A stretch of DNA of 64,000 nucleotides, from NCBI RefSeq assembly GCF_000426845.1, contig NZ_AUGD01000001.1, positions 644,001 through 708,000 on the forward strand, read 5' to 3'. The DNA is from Bradyrhizobium sp. in8p8. Its GTDB lineage: Bacteria; Pseudomonadota; Alphaproteobacteria; Rhizobiales; Xanthobacteraceae. Within the stretch, counting starts at the first letter, position 1. The number at the start of each line of letters is the position of its first letter. Both the position numbers and the translations under genes were made by a program. This document shows positions 24,612 to 33,447 of the stretch, in pieces. The notes under the pieces are model-generated. The model worked only from the letters and a program-made list of their open reading frames with translations, was not told where the DNA came from and ran no database searches.

Positions 24612-27600
24612 ATGGATTACGGCGCTATGGCGCGAGCTACCATGCAAGGCAAAGCGACGCTCGACGCACGATTCAAGTTTGCTGATACCGCGTTTTCGAG
24701 CGGCACCGAAGGTTGGAATTCTCAACTTCGTTTTGCCACCGGCATCGCCGACGGCGAGGACTATCTTCTTCGTCTGTTCAAGAAGACCGGAACCCCGCTG
24801 GACGAGGACCTGAAGCGGCTCATCACGCACGGCCTCAGGCGTGTCCGGCGTGTTCTGTCGTCACGCCGTGCGCGCCAGTTATTGGTCGAGGTTCTTGAGA
24901 TCGTCGAGGACCAGGAAGAGATCGGTATCTTAATGGTTGATCCTGGCAGTCCGATCTGCGGGTCATTGCACAGGGTTCGAGCGCGAGAAGGCCGGCTGCT
25001 TACGACGACCGGCCGCAAGATGTTTTGGCGCAATATCTTGCGCGTAGCTGAAGGACTTGCACTTTGTCATGATGCGGGCATCGTGCACGGCGCTGTCAGC
25101 GAACATACGATCTTTTCGCATAGCGATGAAAAAGAGGATTTCCGACTCGGCGGCTACGAAGCGTGCGTACACATTGCCGACGGCGATGTGGGCGGCGCGG
25201 GACATCTGCTGCGGCCCTCCGGCACCGTCTCGTTTCGCCGGGACTGGAGTGATCTTGGGCAGGCAGCGTCGCGGATCCTCGGCCTGACCGAGGACGGCGG
25301 CGGTCCTTCCCTGCTGTCGATCGAGCGACGCATGCTTAATCGTCTTGCCGATCCGCCACGCTACCAGCTTTTCGACGGAAGTATCGTGCTAAACGAGATC
25401 GCCGAGGTCGTGGCCGATCTTGACCGGTCGGGGTCAAGCGGCGAAGGCGAGCTAATTCTCTACCCTTCCACCCAGGTTACCCAAAGCGACCTTGCATCGC
25501 TTACATCGGGCACCATCCCGGCTGACGATAGGGATGCGGTCCTCCGTTTTGTCGAAGAGGATCTCAGCGGACCAACGGTACGCACTGTTGTCGTAGATGA
25601 GGCCTTCGTGCGTATCGTCACCGACCTTGCCGCGTATGGCGTGAAAGTCATCGATGACTATGTCGGCATGATCGAGAACGCCAACAAGAGGCGGCCTGAC
25701 GACTACATCTATGATGCCGTCGAGGTTCGCCACCGGATTCATCTTGCGCGAACTCGGAGAAGCGCCGAAGAGCGAGTACGCAGGCTTGGCCCTGGCGCCA
25801 AACCGTGGATTGACGCGAGTGTCACAACAGGAGTGAGCCGATCAGTCGAAGAGATTCCCACTTGGTACGCCCTCATTCTTCTCGAAGCCTTTACTTGGCT
25901 GCGGGAGCAATTCCGAATCTATCCCGTCGAAGTGCTTCACCCGCCGTCCGGCGGGGATTCAGATTTGGCCTGGATCGCCTCCCGCGAAGATCCCGACCGG
26001 GACATGCGACGCAAGCTGATGGGACTGCGCCCGGCATACGACGCCTTGGCGCGCGAATTGAAGTACGACGACGGCAAACCAAATTGGACTCTTTCACGCA
26101 GCGACGCGCTCGCCGGCGATCGGGAGCGATTTCCGGAACTCAGTTATGAGGGAACGGGCGGTGTCGTCGACGGCCGCCTACCGTTCACGTTCGCGACAAG
26201 CGAAGCTGTTGTACCGGGGCAGCTTCTTTTTCTTCGTCCTCGAAGAGATGGTGGATTTGAACGCGCAATTCGCCGCCGCCTTCAAAATATTGTGGCGGCC
26301 CGGACGAATATTGAACTCTTGAGAGCGATTGACGATCCGGCGCAGGTCGCGCTGGACGAAGTATTACGTGATATTGCGACCCCGAATGCGGTGCCGCCGG
26401 ACGAGATGGACGGTTCGAAAAAGGTGGCATGGGACGCAATCGTATCAGGCAAGTCCATCAATGTCGTTGTTGGCCCTCCTGGCGTCGGCAAGACGTTCCT
26501 AATTTCGAATCTTGTCAAAAGCATTCTGGACAAAACACCGGACGCAAGGCTTCTAGTGTCGGCGCAAAACCACGAGACCTTGATTCAAATGGAGGACGAA
26601 CTCAAGGCGACACTGGCGAGCGGCACGAAGATCGTCGTTCGTGTCGAGCGGACACGATCGACCGATGAAGTCAGCTCCTTGCGTGCGAGCTCCGTTGATC
26701 TTCTTAGGTCCGTTTCGACGGTCGACCACGCCGCTGAAAGCATGATGGTCAACCAACGCTATCAAATCAAGCAGGCGCTCCGGCCCGTTGATGCGTCGGA
26801 AGCGACGGTTGCGGAACGCGTATTTCGCGATACCGACAATCTGCTGCTGCGCTCTTCCGATGTCACGCTTGCCACGACATCGTCGCACATCATCGAGGAG
26901 ATGATTGCCGATGGCGATCAATTCGACTGGGTCATCGTCGAAGAAGCGGCCCGCGCCAACGGTGCGGAACTGATCGGCGCGCTATTGCTGGGCAACAGAA
27001 GAATCATGGTTGGCGATCACAACCAACTCTCTCCATTCGATGCCGCCCAGCGGCAACAATTCTACGATCCCGAGCGCGCAGTTGATCTGCTGCGGGACGC
27101 GAAGGAGCGGCTTGAAACCATCTCCGATCTACCGCCGGAAGTTACTGAGGCGCTTGATACAGTTAAGTCGAGCGAACATCTGATGAGGGAGGCTCTCGCA
27201 ACAGCGGCGCGTCTTGAAGAACCGTTTCGATCAATAGCTGAGCGCGAAATTGAGCGCGAAAAGGACACGGGGCGTCCGAGCACGATCGTCAACACGCTGC
27301 TGGAACAGAGCCGCATGCACCCCGCCATCGGCGATCTCGTCTCGAATACTTTTTATGACAGAAAGCTCGCTCCCTCCGACCGCGTCAAGCGTCGCACGCT
27401 AACGGTCACGTCCACGGTCGCGTACCTCACCTCTCCAATCGTTCTTCTCGATTTTCCGCCCCTCAGCATGTCAAAACGGCGACATTTCGAACACAAAGTG
27501 GAGCGATCATTCCGCAACGAGCTTGAGGCGCAGGCCTTGATAGCGGCCTTGAAAGGGTTGCGGCCGATAGTTGGCGCGGACGGCCGCCGACCGACCCTCG

Positions 27601-28085
27601 TGATCATCTCGCCCTACGCGGCGCAGGTGAGATGGTTCAAGCGCTTACTGCGCGGCCAAGTCAGGAAAGACAAGACCTTGTTCGGCTTCGCGAGCCCGCG
27701 CAGTAATGGTGAGTTCGTCTTTACCAGCGATAGCTTCCAAGGTGGCGAAGCCGATGTCGTGGCCGCCAGCCTTACGCGCAACAATGTCATGGTGGGATCG
27801 CGCGCGCTCGGATTCGTCAAAAGCCCACAGCGCATGAATGTGCTGCTCAGCCGCGCCAAGCAAAAGCTGATTCTTGCCACAAGCCAGCGCTTCATTCGCG
27901 AAGTGGTCGAAGGAATCGATCCGGATGCAAAAAAGGACGATCTTGAATTCCTACGAAAGATGCTGAAGGAGCTCGCGACCCTCGCCGGGACCGATTACGA
28001 GCTCGTCAGGAAGGATGCTCCTAGCATTAAGGTGAAAGGCGCATCCATCGTCGCGATCGACGAGAACGGGAGGCTTCCGGCGTGA
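24612..28085 (+). CDS. mkoA: Mokosh type I MkoA-like protein: kinase-like domain plus SF1 helicase
   Basis: A 1157-residue protein. Residues about 20-270 resemble a protein kinase: GIVHGAVSEHTIF stands where HRD...N is expected and FRLGGYEA where DFG is, so it is probably a degenerate or pseudo-kinase. From about 610 it is a superfamily 1 (Upf1/Dna2-like, COG1112) helicase: GPPGVGKTF (Walker A, about 619), WVIVEEAAR (about 773), GDHNQLSPF (about 800), LLEQSRMHPAI, and SFQGGEADVV with NVLLSRAK near the C-terminus. Its stop overlaps the next gene by GTGA. Kinase plus helicase followed by a PLD nuclease is the reported layout of type I Mokosh anti-phage systems. The ATG at 24612 or 24627 may be the true start. 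Confidence 0.8.
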   Translation: MDYGAMARATMQGKATLDARFKFADTAFSSGTEGWNSQLRFATGIADGEDYLLRLFKKTGTPLDEDLKRLITHGLRRVRRVLSSRRARQLLVEVLEIVEDQEEIGILMVDPGSPICGSLHRVRAREGRLLTTTGRKMFWRNILRVAEGLALCHDAGIVHGAVSEHTIFSHSDEKEDFRLGGYEACVHIADGDVGGAGHLLRPSGTVSFRRDWSDLGQAASRILGLTEDGGGPSLLSIERRMLNRLADPPRYQLFDGSIVLNEIAEVVADLDRSGSSGEGELILYPSTQVTQSDLASLTSGTIPADDRDAVLRFVEEDLSGPTVRTVVVDEAFVRIVTDLAAYGVKVIDDYVGMIENANKRRPDDYIYDAVEVRHRIHLARTRRSAEERVRRLGPGAKPWIDASVTTGVSRSVEEIPTWYALILLEAFTWLREQFRIYPVEVLHPPSGGDSDLAWIASREDPDRDMRRKLMGLRPAYDALARELKYDDGKPNWTLSRSDALAGDRERFPELSYEGTGGVVDGRLPFTFATSEAVVPGQLLFLRPRRDGGFERAIRRRLQNIVAARTNIELLRAIDDPAQVALDEVLRDIATPNAVPPDEMDGSKKVAWDAIVSGKSINVVVGPPGVGKTFLISNLVKSILDKTPDARLLVSAQNHETLIQMEDELKATLASGTKIVVRVERTRSTDEVSSLRASSVDLLRSVSTVDHAAESMMVNQRYQIKQALRPVDASEATVAERVFRDTDNLLLRSSDVTLATTSSHIIEEMIADGDQFDWVIVEEAARANGAELIGALLLGNRRIMVGDHNQLSPFDAAQRQQFYDPERAVDLLRDAKERLETISDLPPEVTEALDTVKSSEHLMREALATAARLEEPFRSIAEREIEREKDTGRPSTIVNTLLEQSRMHPAIGDLVSNTFYDRKLAPSDRVKRRTLTVTSTVAYLTSPIVLLDFPPLSMSKRRHFEHKVERSFRNELEAQALIAALKGLRPIVGADGRRPTLVIISPYAAQVRWFKRLLRGQVRKDKTLFGFASPRSNGEFVFTSDSFQGGEADVVAASLTRNNVMVGSRALGFVKSPQRMNVLLSRAKQKLILATSQRFIREVVEGIDPDAKKDDLEFLRKMLKELATLAGTDYELVRKDAPSIKVKGASIVAIDENGRLPA

Positions 28086-29821
28086 AAATCTACCTTCCCG
28101 CTTGGCACTATCGCGCGCGCGCCATCGTTCAACGCACATGGGGATGGAGTCCAATCGAAGAAATGATCCTGCTCGCGCTCGATCGCACCCCAGAAACGAT
28201 CGAAGAGGTGGCAACGTCGCTCGGGATTCCAAGCCAGGTCGCGGGCTCGACCATCGCGCGGTTGATGCAGTTCGGCCTGGTCGAGCTTCGCCTGGCTCCT
28301 GTCCCTCAATTGGCGACAAGCGGCGTCGGTCAAGACTTCATCCGGTTGGGTGGCGCCTTGCCGGAGCGAACTGAAGATCGGGAGATTCACATCAGTCTAG
28401 TGCTGGAGAAGGTCGGACACTCGGTCTTTCGCAACCGCGACGTCGAGACCGCTCCACTCTATCGGATGACCCATACAGATCACAAGGTCAACTTTCCTCC
28501 GGGCCCAGATGAGACCGATGACACAATGGCGGTCCGCGTAACGCAGCTCGTCGCCGGCATGCTCCGTCCCGGCGAATGGCTGCGCGGCGTTCAAACGATC
28601 AACTCCGTTCTCGAAAGAAAATATCTCGCGATCGAACTGAACGACGTCAAGAACGGATTGCTCCCTGAGGGGGCCAGCCAGGACTTGATCGGCGCTCTTC
28701 AAGCAACAATCAGGACTGGTATTCTGCCGGAAGCTAGCGATCCGCAGCCAAGCCGGTCAGTGACCGTCGATACGATGATTGGCACCGATCAATTGATCGT
28801 CGGCGGCGAACAGCATCTCGAATGCTTCGAACGCATCGTGGGTCAGGCCGAGGAAGACGTTTTCGTACTTTCGACTTTTGTGACGCCTCACGGCGAAAAA
28901 TACACGGAGCAACATGAACGCATTCGAAAAGCTCTTGAACAGGCTGCGCAGCGTGGCGTGCGCTGCCACTTGTTCTACGGTACTGCGCTAGACACCGACA
29001 GAAAGAACGCGATCGCGATGCAGGAGCTCAATATGCGGCTCTCGTCGGTCCGTCGCGCGCGTGGCTTTGTGTTCACGCAGCGCGATTCTGTTCGAAGCCA
29101 TGTGAAATGCCTTGCCGCGGATGACGGCCACGGCGGCGCTGTCGTCGTGCTCGGCTCCTCCAATTGGCTGTCGTCGCCCTTTTCTGCCTTGGAGGTGTCT
29201 GTCGAGCTGACAGAGAACCGCGCGGCCGCGGCGGGCCTGGATCTTTTGCGTTCTATCGTGTCACCTCTTTCAAGCGCCAGCCGTTCGATTGAGACGCTCC
29301 AATTCATAGCATCGGATTTAAGGCGCTCGCGGAGCGCCTTAACATCTAGCGCCGATGCTGGAGGGAGTATTCCAGTTCGGATGAGCATTCTCCAGGCTGA
29401 CGATCATGAGCGATTGATTCGGAGGGTTGCTCACGAAGCCGAAGAGCGATTTGTCTGCTGTACCAACAAGGTCGGAGCTCCCATGGTGCCGGCGATCTTT
29501 AACCCCGCCGAAATCGCAGGACGCCGACTCGACGACGTCCGTGTTTACTACTCGCGCCAGACCGGGCCGATCAAACGGCGGCACGTCAAGGCCCACCGCG
29601 AACGGCTACATGGTGTAGTCGATCTGATCGCCGTGGAGGATCCGCAAGTCCATGCAAAGTTTCTTTTGTGGGACAGAGATCACGTCGTGGTGAGCACGAT
29701 GAATTGGGGCTCTCAGTCGGGTTCACCGGATAATCCTCTCGACGAGATCGGCCTCCATTTGGAAGGGCCTGGCATAGCCGAGTTCCTCCTAATGAAGTTC
29801 GAGAGTCAACTCGACGATTAG
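28082..29821 (+). CDS. mkoB: Mokosh type I MkoB-like phospholipase-D nuclease
   Basis: A 579-residue protein starting at a GTG that overlaps the mkoA stop. The N-terminus has a winged-helix-like stretch (EEVATSLGIPSQVAGSTIAR, LMQFGLVEL). Two HKD-type motifs define a PLD superfamily nuclease: SHVKCLAADDG...VVLGSSNW near residue 339 and VHAKFLLWDRD...VSTMNW near residue 523. In both, His, Lys and the distal Asn are present, so both half-sites look competent. With the coupled helicase this gives the Mokosh pair; the nuclease is thought to be the effector. Confidence 0.82.
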   Translation: MKIYLPAWHYRARAIVQRTWGWSPIEEMILLALDRTPETIEEVATSLGIPSQVAGSTIARLMQFGLVELRLAPVPQLATSGVGQDFIRLGGALPERTEDREIHISLVLEKVGHSVFRNRDVETAPLYRMTHTDHKVNFPPGPDETDDTMAVRVTQLVAGMLRPGEWLRGVQTINSVLERKYLAIELNDVKNGLLPEGASQDLIGALQATIRTGILPEASDPQPSRSVTVDTMIGTDQLIVGGEQHLECFERIVGQAEEDVFVLSTFVTPHGEKYTEQHERIRKALEQAAQRGVRCHLFYGTALDTDRKNAIAMQELNMRLSSVRRARGFVFTQRDSVRSHVKCLAADDGHGGAVVVLGSSNWLSSPFSALEVSVELTENRAAAAGLDLLRSIVSPLSSASRSIETLQFIASDLRRSRSALTSSADAGGSIPVRMSILQADDHERLIRRVAHEAEERFVCCTNKVGAPMVPAIFNPAEIAGRRLDDVRVYYSRQTGPIKRRHVKAHRERLHGVVDLIAVEDPQVHAKFLLWDRDHVVVSTMNWGSQSGSPDNPLDEIGLHLEGPGIAEFLLMKFESQLDD

Positions 29822-30132
29822 TATCTGACACGTATTTTGGGCTGCGTCCAAATTGTCAACGCGCTGCGCGCCAATTGCGCTGAAATTGCTGAGTTCTTTG
29901 TTCAAGGTGGAAAGAGAACCTTTCGCCATCTATCATCAGGCGCAGCCAAAACGCCTGATAAATACAAAGCAGACCGAGCTCGCCGATTTTCCTACAGACT
30001 ACGACGAAGATCGGTATGACCCCCAAAAATCTGCCGTCGTGAAAGCCACGCCGTCATAACGCAACCCGTTTGCAGTGCTTAGCCGGGTGGGCAGCCCCGA
30101 TCGGGAGCGTCCAAAAGACCGCCTCACGAATT
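29822..30132. other. Gap between convergent Mokosh and AddA-like genes
   Basis: About 310 bases, AT-richer than the neighbours. Short frames exist (for example 29853-30059), but none has a ribosome site or a recognisable domain. I see no strong terminator hairpin. Confidence 0.4.
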
Positions 30133-33100
30133 TTACCGTGGCGTTCTAGTCGTGACCCACCGAATGACGCCATCCGTCATGTAAACCACGGCGCCCCGAG
30201 GTGCTCCTGTGGCACGAAGATAGTCGCTCAGCTGAGCGGCATGATCGCGCCTATCCTGCTCGCTGGGCGCGACATCGCTCTTCCAATCCAGGACAACGGC
30301 AGGCTGACCATCTTGAACAGCGATGGCATCTATCCGCCCAGCCAGCGCAGTCGCCGCGGGTGAAGCCGAGAGCATCGCATAAATTGGCCACTCCGGAGCG
30401 AGGCTTGGCCTGAGTGCGGCGATTTCGGGCAGTGCAAGGGTGCGCGCGACGGTCACCGCTATTTCCTCTGGGTCCGGAAGCTTCGCTCCGTTGTCAGCAT
30501 CAATTATAAGCTGCGTCATCAGCACTCGCGCACGTGCAGCGACGACCGGCATCTCCTCGGCCAGTTCGCCGGTAAGCATCTCCTCCATCAGCTTGTGGAG
30601 AATAAGGCCCCGCACGCGGCCGGCGCCGACCGGCAATTCGGTTTCTGGGGCTTCGCCAGGCTCCATCGCGATCGCCTCACCTCTTGGCGCTCGATCAGGA
30701 TCGTGATCGCTTGGCCGCAGCCACTGGAGCGGCATCGCCGCGGCGGCGATCGCGGCACGCTCTGCCCCGAACAGCTCCGGCGTCTGCGTATTCGGAGGCG
30801 CGACGTCGGTCACGCGGGCGACCGGCGTCAAGTGCGACAGGACAAGCTGCGGCAAGTCCCGATGCGCAAGATCAACGATCCGTGCCCAGGACCGCTGCTC
30901 AGCCTGAGGCAATTCCGGAACGATCAGAAGTTCGCGGGCGCGCGTGCAGGCGACATACCAGAGGCGCTCCCGCTCGCGGGCCAAGCTATCGTCTTCAGAC
31001 TCGAGTGCGCGAAGCAGTTCCGGCGGAACCACGTCGCCAATCAGCCAATGCAGTGTTTCGTCGTCGGCGCGGTAGACGAATGCCTCGCGCGAGCGCAGCA
31101 AGGTGCCGGTGTTGATCGGAATTACCACCGGCCATTCGAGACCCTTAGCGCTGTGGATCGTGATGATTTCGATCGCATCGCCTTCCGCATCAACTCGTCC
31201 CTCATTGTGGGGCACGCCGTCGCGCCATTCCCGGGCGAGATCCCGAACGAACTTCCTGAGGCCTCGCACACCGTAAGGCCGCGCACGTTCCAGGAACGCT
31301 TCGAGATTGGCGGCCGCGCGCGCACTACGATCACCCTCGCGCGCGGCGAGGGTTGCACGGACCGCGAGGCGTTCGATCGCTTCGGCCAAGAGCAGCGCAG
31401 GCGTGGTCGCCCGCACGCGTTTTCTGAGGTCTTGTAGGATCGCGAGCGTGCGACGTGCCAGAGGATGGGCGACATGATCGACATCGGTCAGCACCGAGAA
31501 GCGCTGGGGCGCTTCGGCGCGATCGAGATGCGGCGGAAGACCCACGGTGATGTCGAGTAGCTCCTCCTCAGTAAGCCCGACCAGTGGGCCACGCAGCAGC
31601 GCGCCGAAGGCCAATGTGTCGCCAGCGTCGGCGAGTACGCGAGCTAGCGCGAGCAGGTCCTGCACTTCTTGCCGGCGGAACAAACTCTTGCCGGCCTGCG
31701 AGGCGATCGGCAGCCCGCGCTGCTCGAGCGCGCGCTCATAACGCCAAAGCTCGGCGCCAGTTGGCGCAAGCAGGGCGATGCCGCCGGCAGTGAGCGGTAC
31801 GATTGCGCCGTCCTCGTCGCGGATAGGGAGATTGCCGATAAGGCGGGTGCAGAGATCGGCAACGGCTTCGGCCTCCGCGTCGCGGATTTGAGCGGGCCGA
31901 GAATCAGGCGGCACATCCACTGTGATTCGCGCCGCGCAGGGCAGATCATGATCGGGGTCGCCGAGCGTCGACGTGAGCGGCACGTAACCGGGCTGGCCTT
32001 CTCCCGACAACGGGCGCGCGAAGCAGCGGTTGATGTGCCTAAGGATGTCGGGACGCGAACGAAAATTGGCGGTGACCTGAACGATATTTTCCGGCAATTG
32101 CCGCTCAACAGCGGCGCGCGCCTGCGAGTATGAGCCGATATCGGCGCCTCGGAAGCGATAGATTGCCTGCTTCGGGTCACCGACCATGAATAAAGCCCCG
32201 GCACGCAGCACGCTGTCCTGCCAGCGTCCGGCGCGATCCTTCCCCGCGATCCCGAAGAGGATCTCTGTCTGAACAGGGTCGGTGTCCTGAAATTCGTCGA
32301 CGAAGATGTGGCGATAGCGTTCTCCAAGCGCGCGGCGCACGTCGTCATGCTGGCGCACCAGCGCACGCGCCTTCTCGAGCAAGTCGTCGAAGTCCAAGAC
32401 TGCAGCGGCCCGTTTGAAGGCGGCGTAGTCATCGAGTACTTCGTCGAGCTCGGCCGCAAGCTGGGCGACAAGCGCGGTCGCGAACCGACCAAGAACGGTC
32501 CGGTAGCAGCGATTGACCCGCTCAAAGCATGCGGTCGCCTCTTCATTGAGGAGCGCGCCTCGCTCTTTGCCCGCGACACGCTCCCAAGCTGATTTCCGTC
32601 TCGGCGTGAGAAGATCGAAACTGTGTCGGCGCATGCACGCGAGCTGTGGCGGATGGGCGAGACGCCAGAGCGTGGCAAAATCCGGTGGAGGGTCGAAACT
32701 ACCGGCGTAGAAGTTGGCGAGCGTCTCAAGCTCTCCGACCAATTCTAGGGTCTTGGGCTCGACCGGCTGCGACGAAATCCAGCGTCGGAAGTCCGCGACG
32801 GCGTCGACCAGGTCGATGTCGGGCCGACCGCCGAGCTCGGCGGGCAGAGCGCGTGCGCCGCGATATCTGAGACGGAAGCGTGCGAGTTCCTGAAGAGTAT
32901 CGACGATGCGACGCGGATCATCGCGCGAGAGTGTCGCGATGGCATCGCCTGGCCGCTCGGGCGCATTCAATCGCCGTTTCAGCCACTGCTCGAAGACGGA
33001 ATCGAAGGCCGCCGCCGCCTGAACGGCGTCAAGAATGCGCGCGCCCGGATCAATGTCGGCCTCAACCGCATAGCTGGAGATGATCGTCTGGCAAAATGCG

Positions 33101-33447
33101 TGAATGGTGGCGGTTGTCAGTTCGTCGAGCTTCGCCGCTGCACCGGAAAGTGCGCGTCGTTGGTCCACGTTTAGTCCGTTGGGCAGAGCAAGCCGCAAAG
33201 GTTGAGGCACACGTCCCGCAAGCAGCTCCTCGACATAGCGTTGCACGCGCGTCGCCAGCCCGCTCGCGGCAAGCTCTGTGAAAGTGATCGCGGCGATCGC
33301 GCCGGGCTCGGTGCCACGCGCGAGCAGCATGGTCAGGCGTCCGGCCATTAGCGCCGTTTTGCCGGTGCCGGCGGCGGCCTCGACGAGCAACGTGGCGTCG
33401 AGATCAGTCAGGATGCGAAGCCGTGCGGGATCGTCGGCGAGTGTCAT
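30133..33447 (-). CDS. AddA-like UvrD helicase-nuclease
   Basis: A 1104-residue superfamily 1A helicase. EAAAGTGKT (Walker A, near residue 30), AAITFTELAA (motif Ia), VDEFQDTDPVQ (motif II), YRFRGADIG, and LWYVACTRARELL (motif VI) are visible. The C-terminus has a RecB/AddA-type PD-(D/E)XK nuclease: AVVLDWKSD holds the D-x-K pair. The ATG at 33447 overlaps the AddB-like stop as ATGA, so it is preferred to the GTG at 33459. It is the last gene of a six-gene operon headed by AbiEi. It resembles AddA by architecture, but its setting with SIR2 and HerA points to defence rather than housekeeping recombination. Confidence 0.87.
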   Translation of the reverse strand: MTLADDPARLRILTDLDATLLVEAAAGTGKTALMAGRLTMLLARGTEPGAIAAITFTELAASGLATRVQRYVEELLAGRVPQPLRLALPNGLNVDQRRALSGAAAKLDELTTATIHAFCQTIISSYAVEADIDPGARILDAVQAAAAFDSVFEQWLKRRLNAPERPGDAIATLSRDDPRRIVDTLQELARFRLRYRGARALPAELGGRPDIDLVDAVADFRRWISSQPVEPKTLELVGELETLANFYAGSFDPPPDFATLWRLAHPPQLACMRRHSFDLLTPRRKSAWERVAGKERGALLNEEATACFERVNRCYRTVLGRFATALVAQLAAELDEVLDDYAAFKRAAAVLDFDDLLEKARALVRQHDDVRRALGERYRHIFVDEFQDTDPVQTEILFGIAGKDRAGRWQDSVLRAGALFMVGDPKQAIYRFRGADIGSYSQARAAVERQLPENIVQVTANFRSRPDILRHINRCFARPLSGEGQPGYVPLTSTLGDPDHDLPCAARITVDVPPDSRPAQIRDAEAEAVADLCTRLIGNLPIRDEDGAIVPLTAGGIALLAPTGAELWRYERALEQRGLPIASQAGKSLFRRQEVQDLLALARVLADAGDTLAFGALLRGPLVGLTEEELLDITVGLPPHLDRAEAPQRFSVLTDVDHVAHPLARRTLAILQDLRKRVRATTPALLLAEAIERLAVRATLAAREGDRSARAAANLEAFLERARPYGVRGLRKFVRDLAREWRDGVPHNEGRVDAEGDAIEIITIHSAKGLEWPVVIPINTGTLLRSREAFVYRADDETLHWLIGDVVPPELLRALESEDDSLARERERLWYVACTRARELLIVPELPQAEQRSWARIVDLAHRDLPQLVLSHLTPVARVTDVAPPNTQTPELFGAERAAIAAAAMPLQWLRPSDHDPDRAPRGEAIAMEPGEAPETELPVGAGRVRGLILHKLMEEMLTGELAEEMPVVAARARVLMTQLIIDADNGAKLPDPEEIAVTVARTLALPEIAALRPSLAPEWPIYAMLSASPAATALAGRIDAIAVQDGQPAVVLDWKSDVAPSEQDRRDHAAQLSDYLRATGAPRGAVVYMTDGVIRWVTTRTPR

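Noticed and set aside
29853-30059. 68-codon frame between the Mokosh and AddA-like genes
   Set aside because: Part of it is protein-like, but there is no ribosome site and no recognisable domain.
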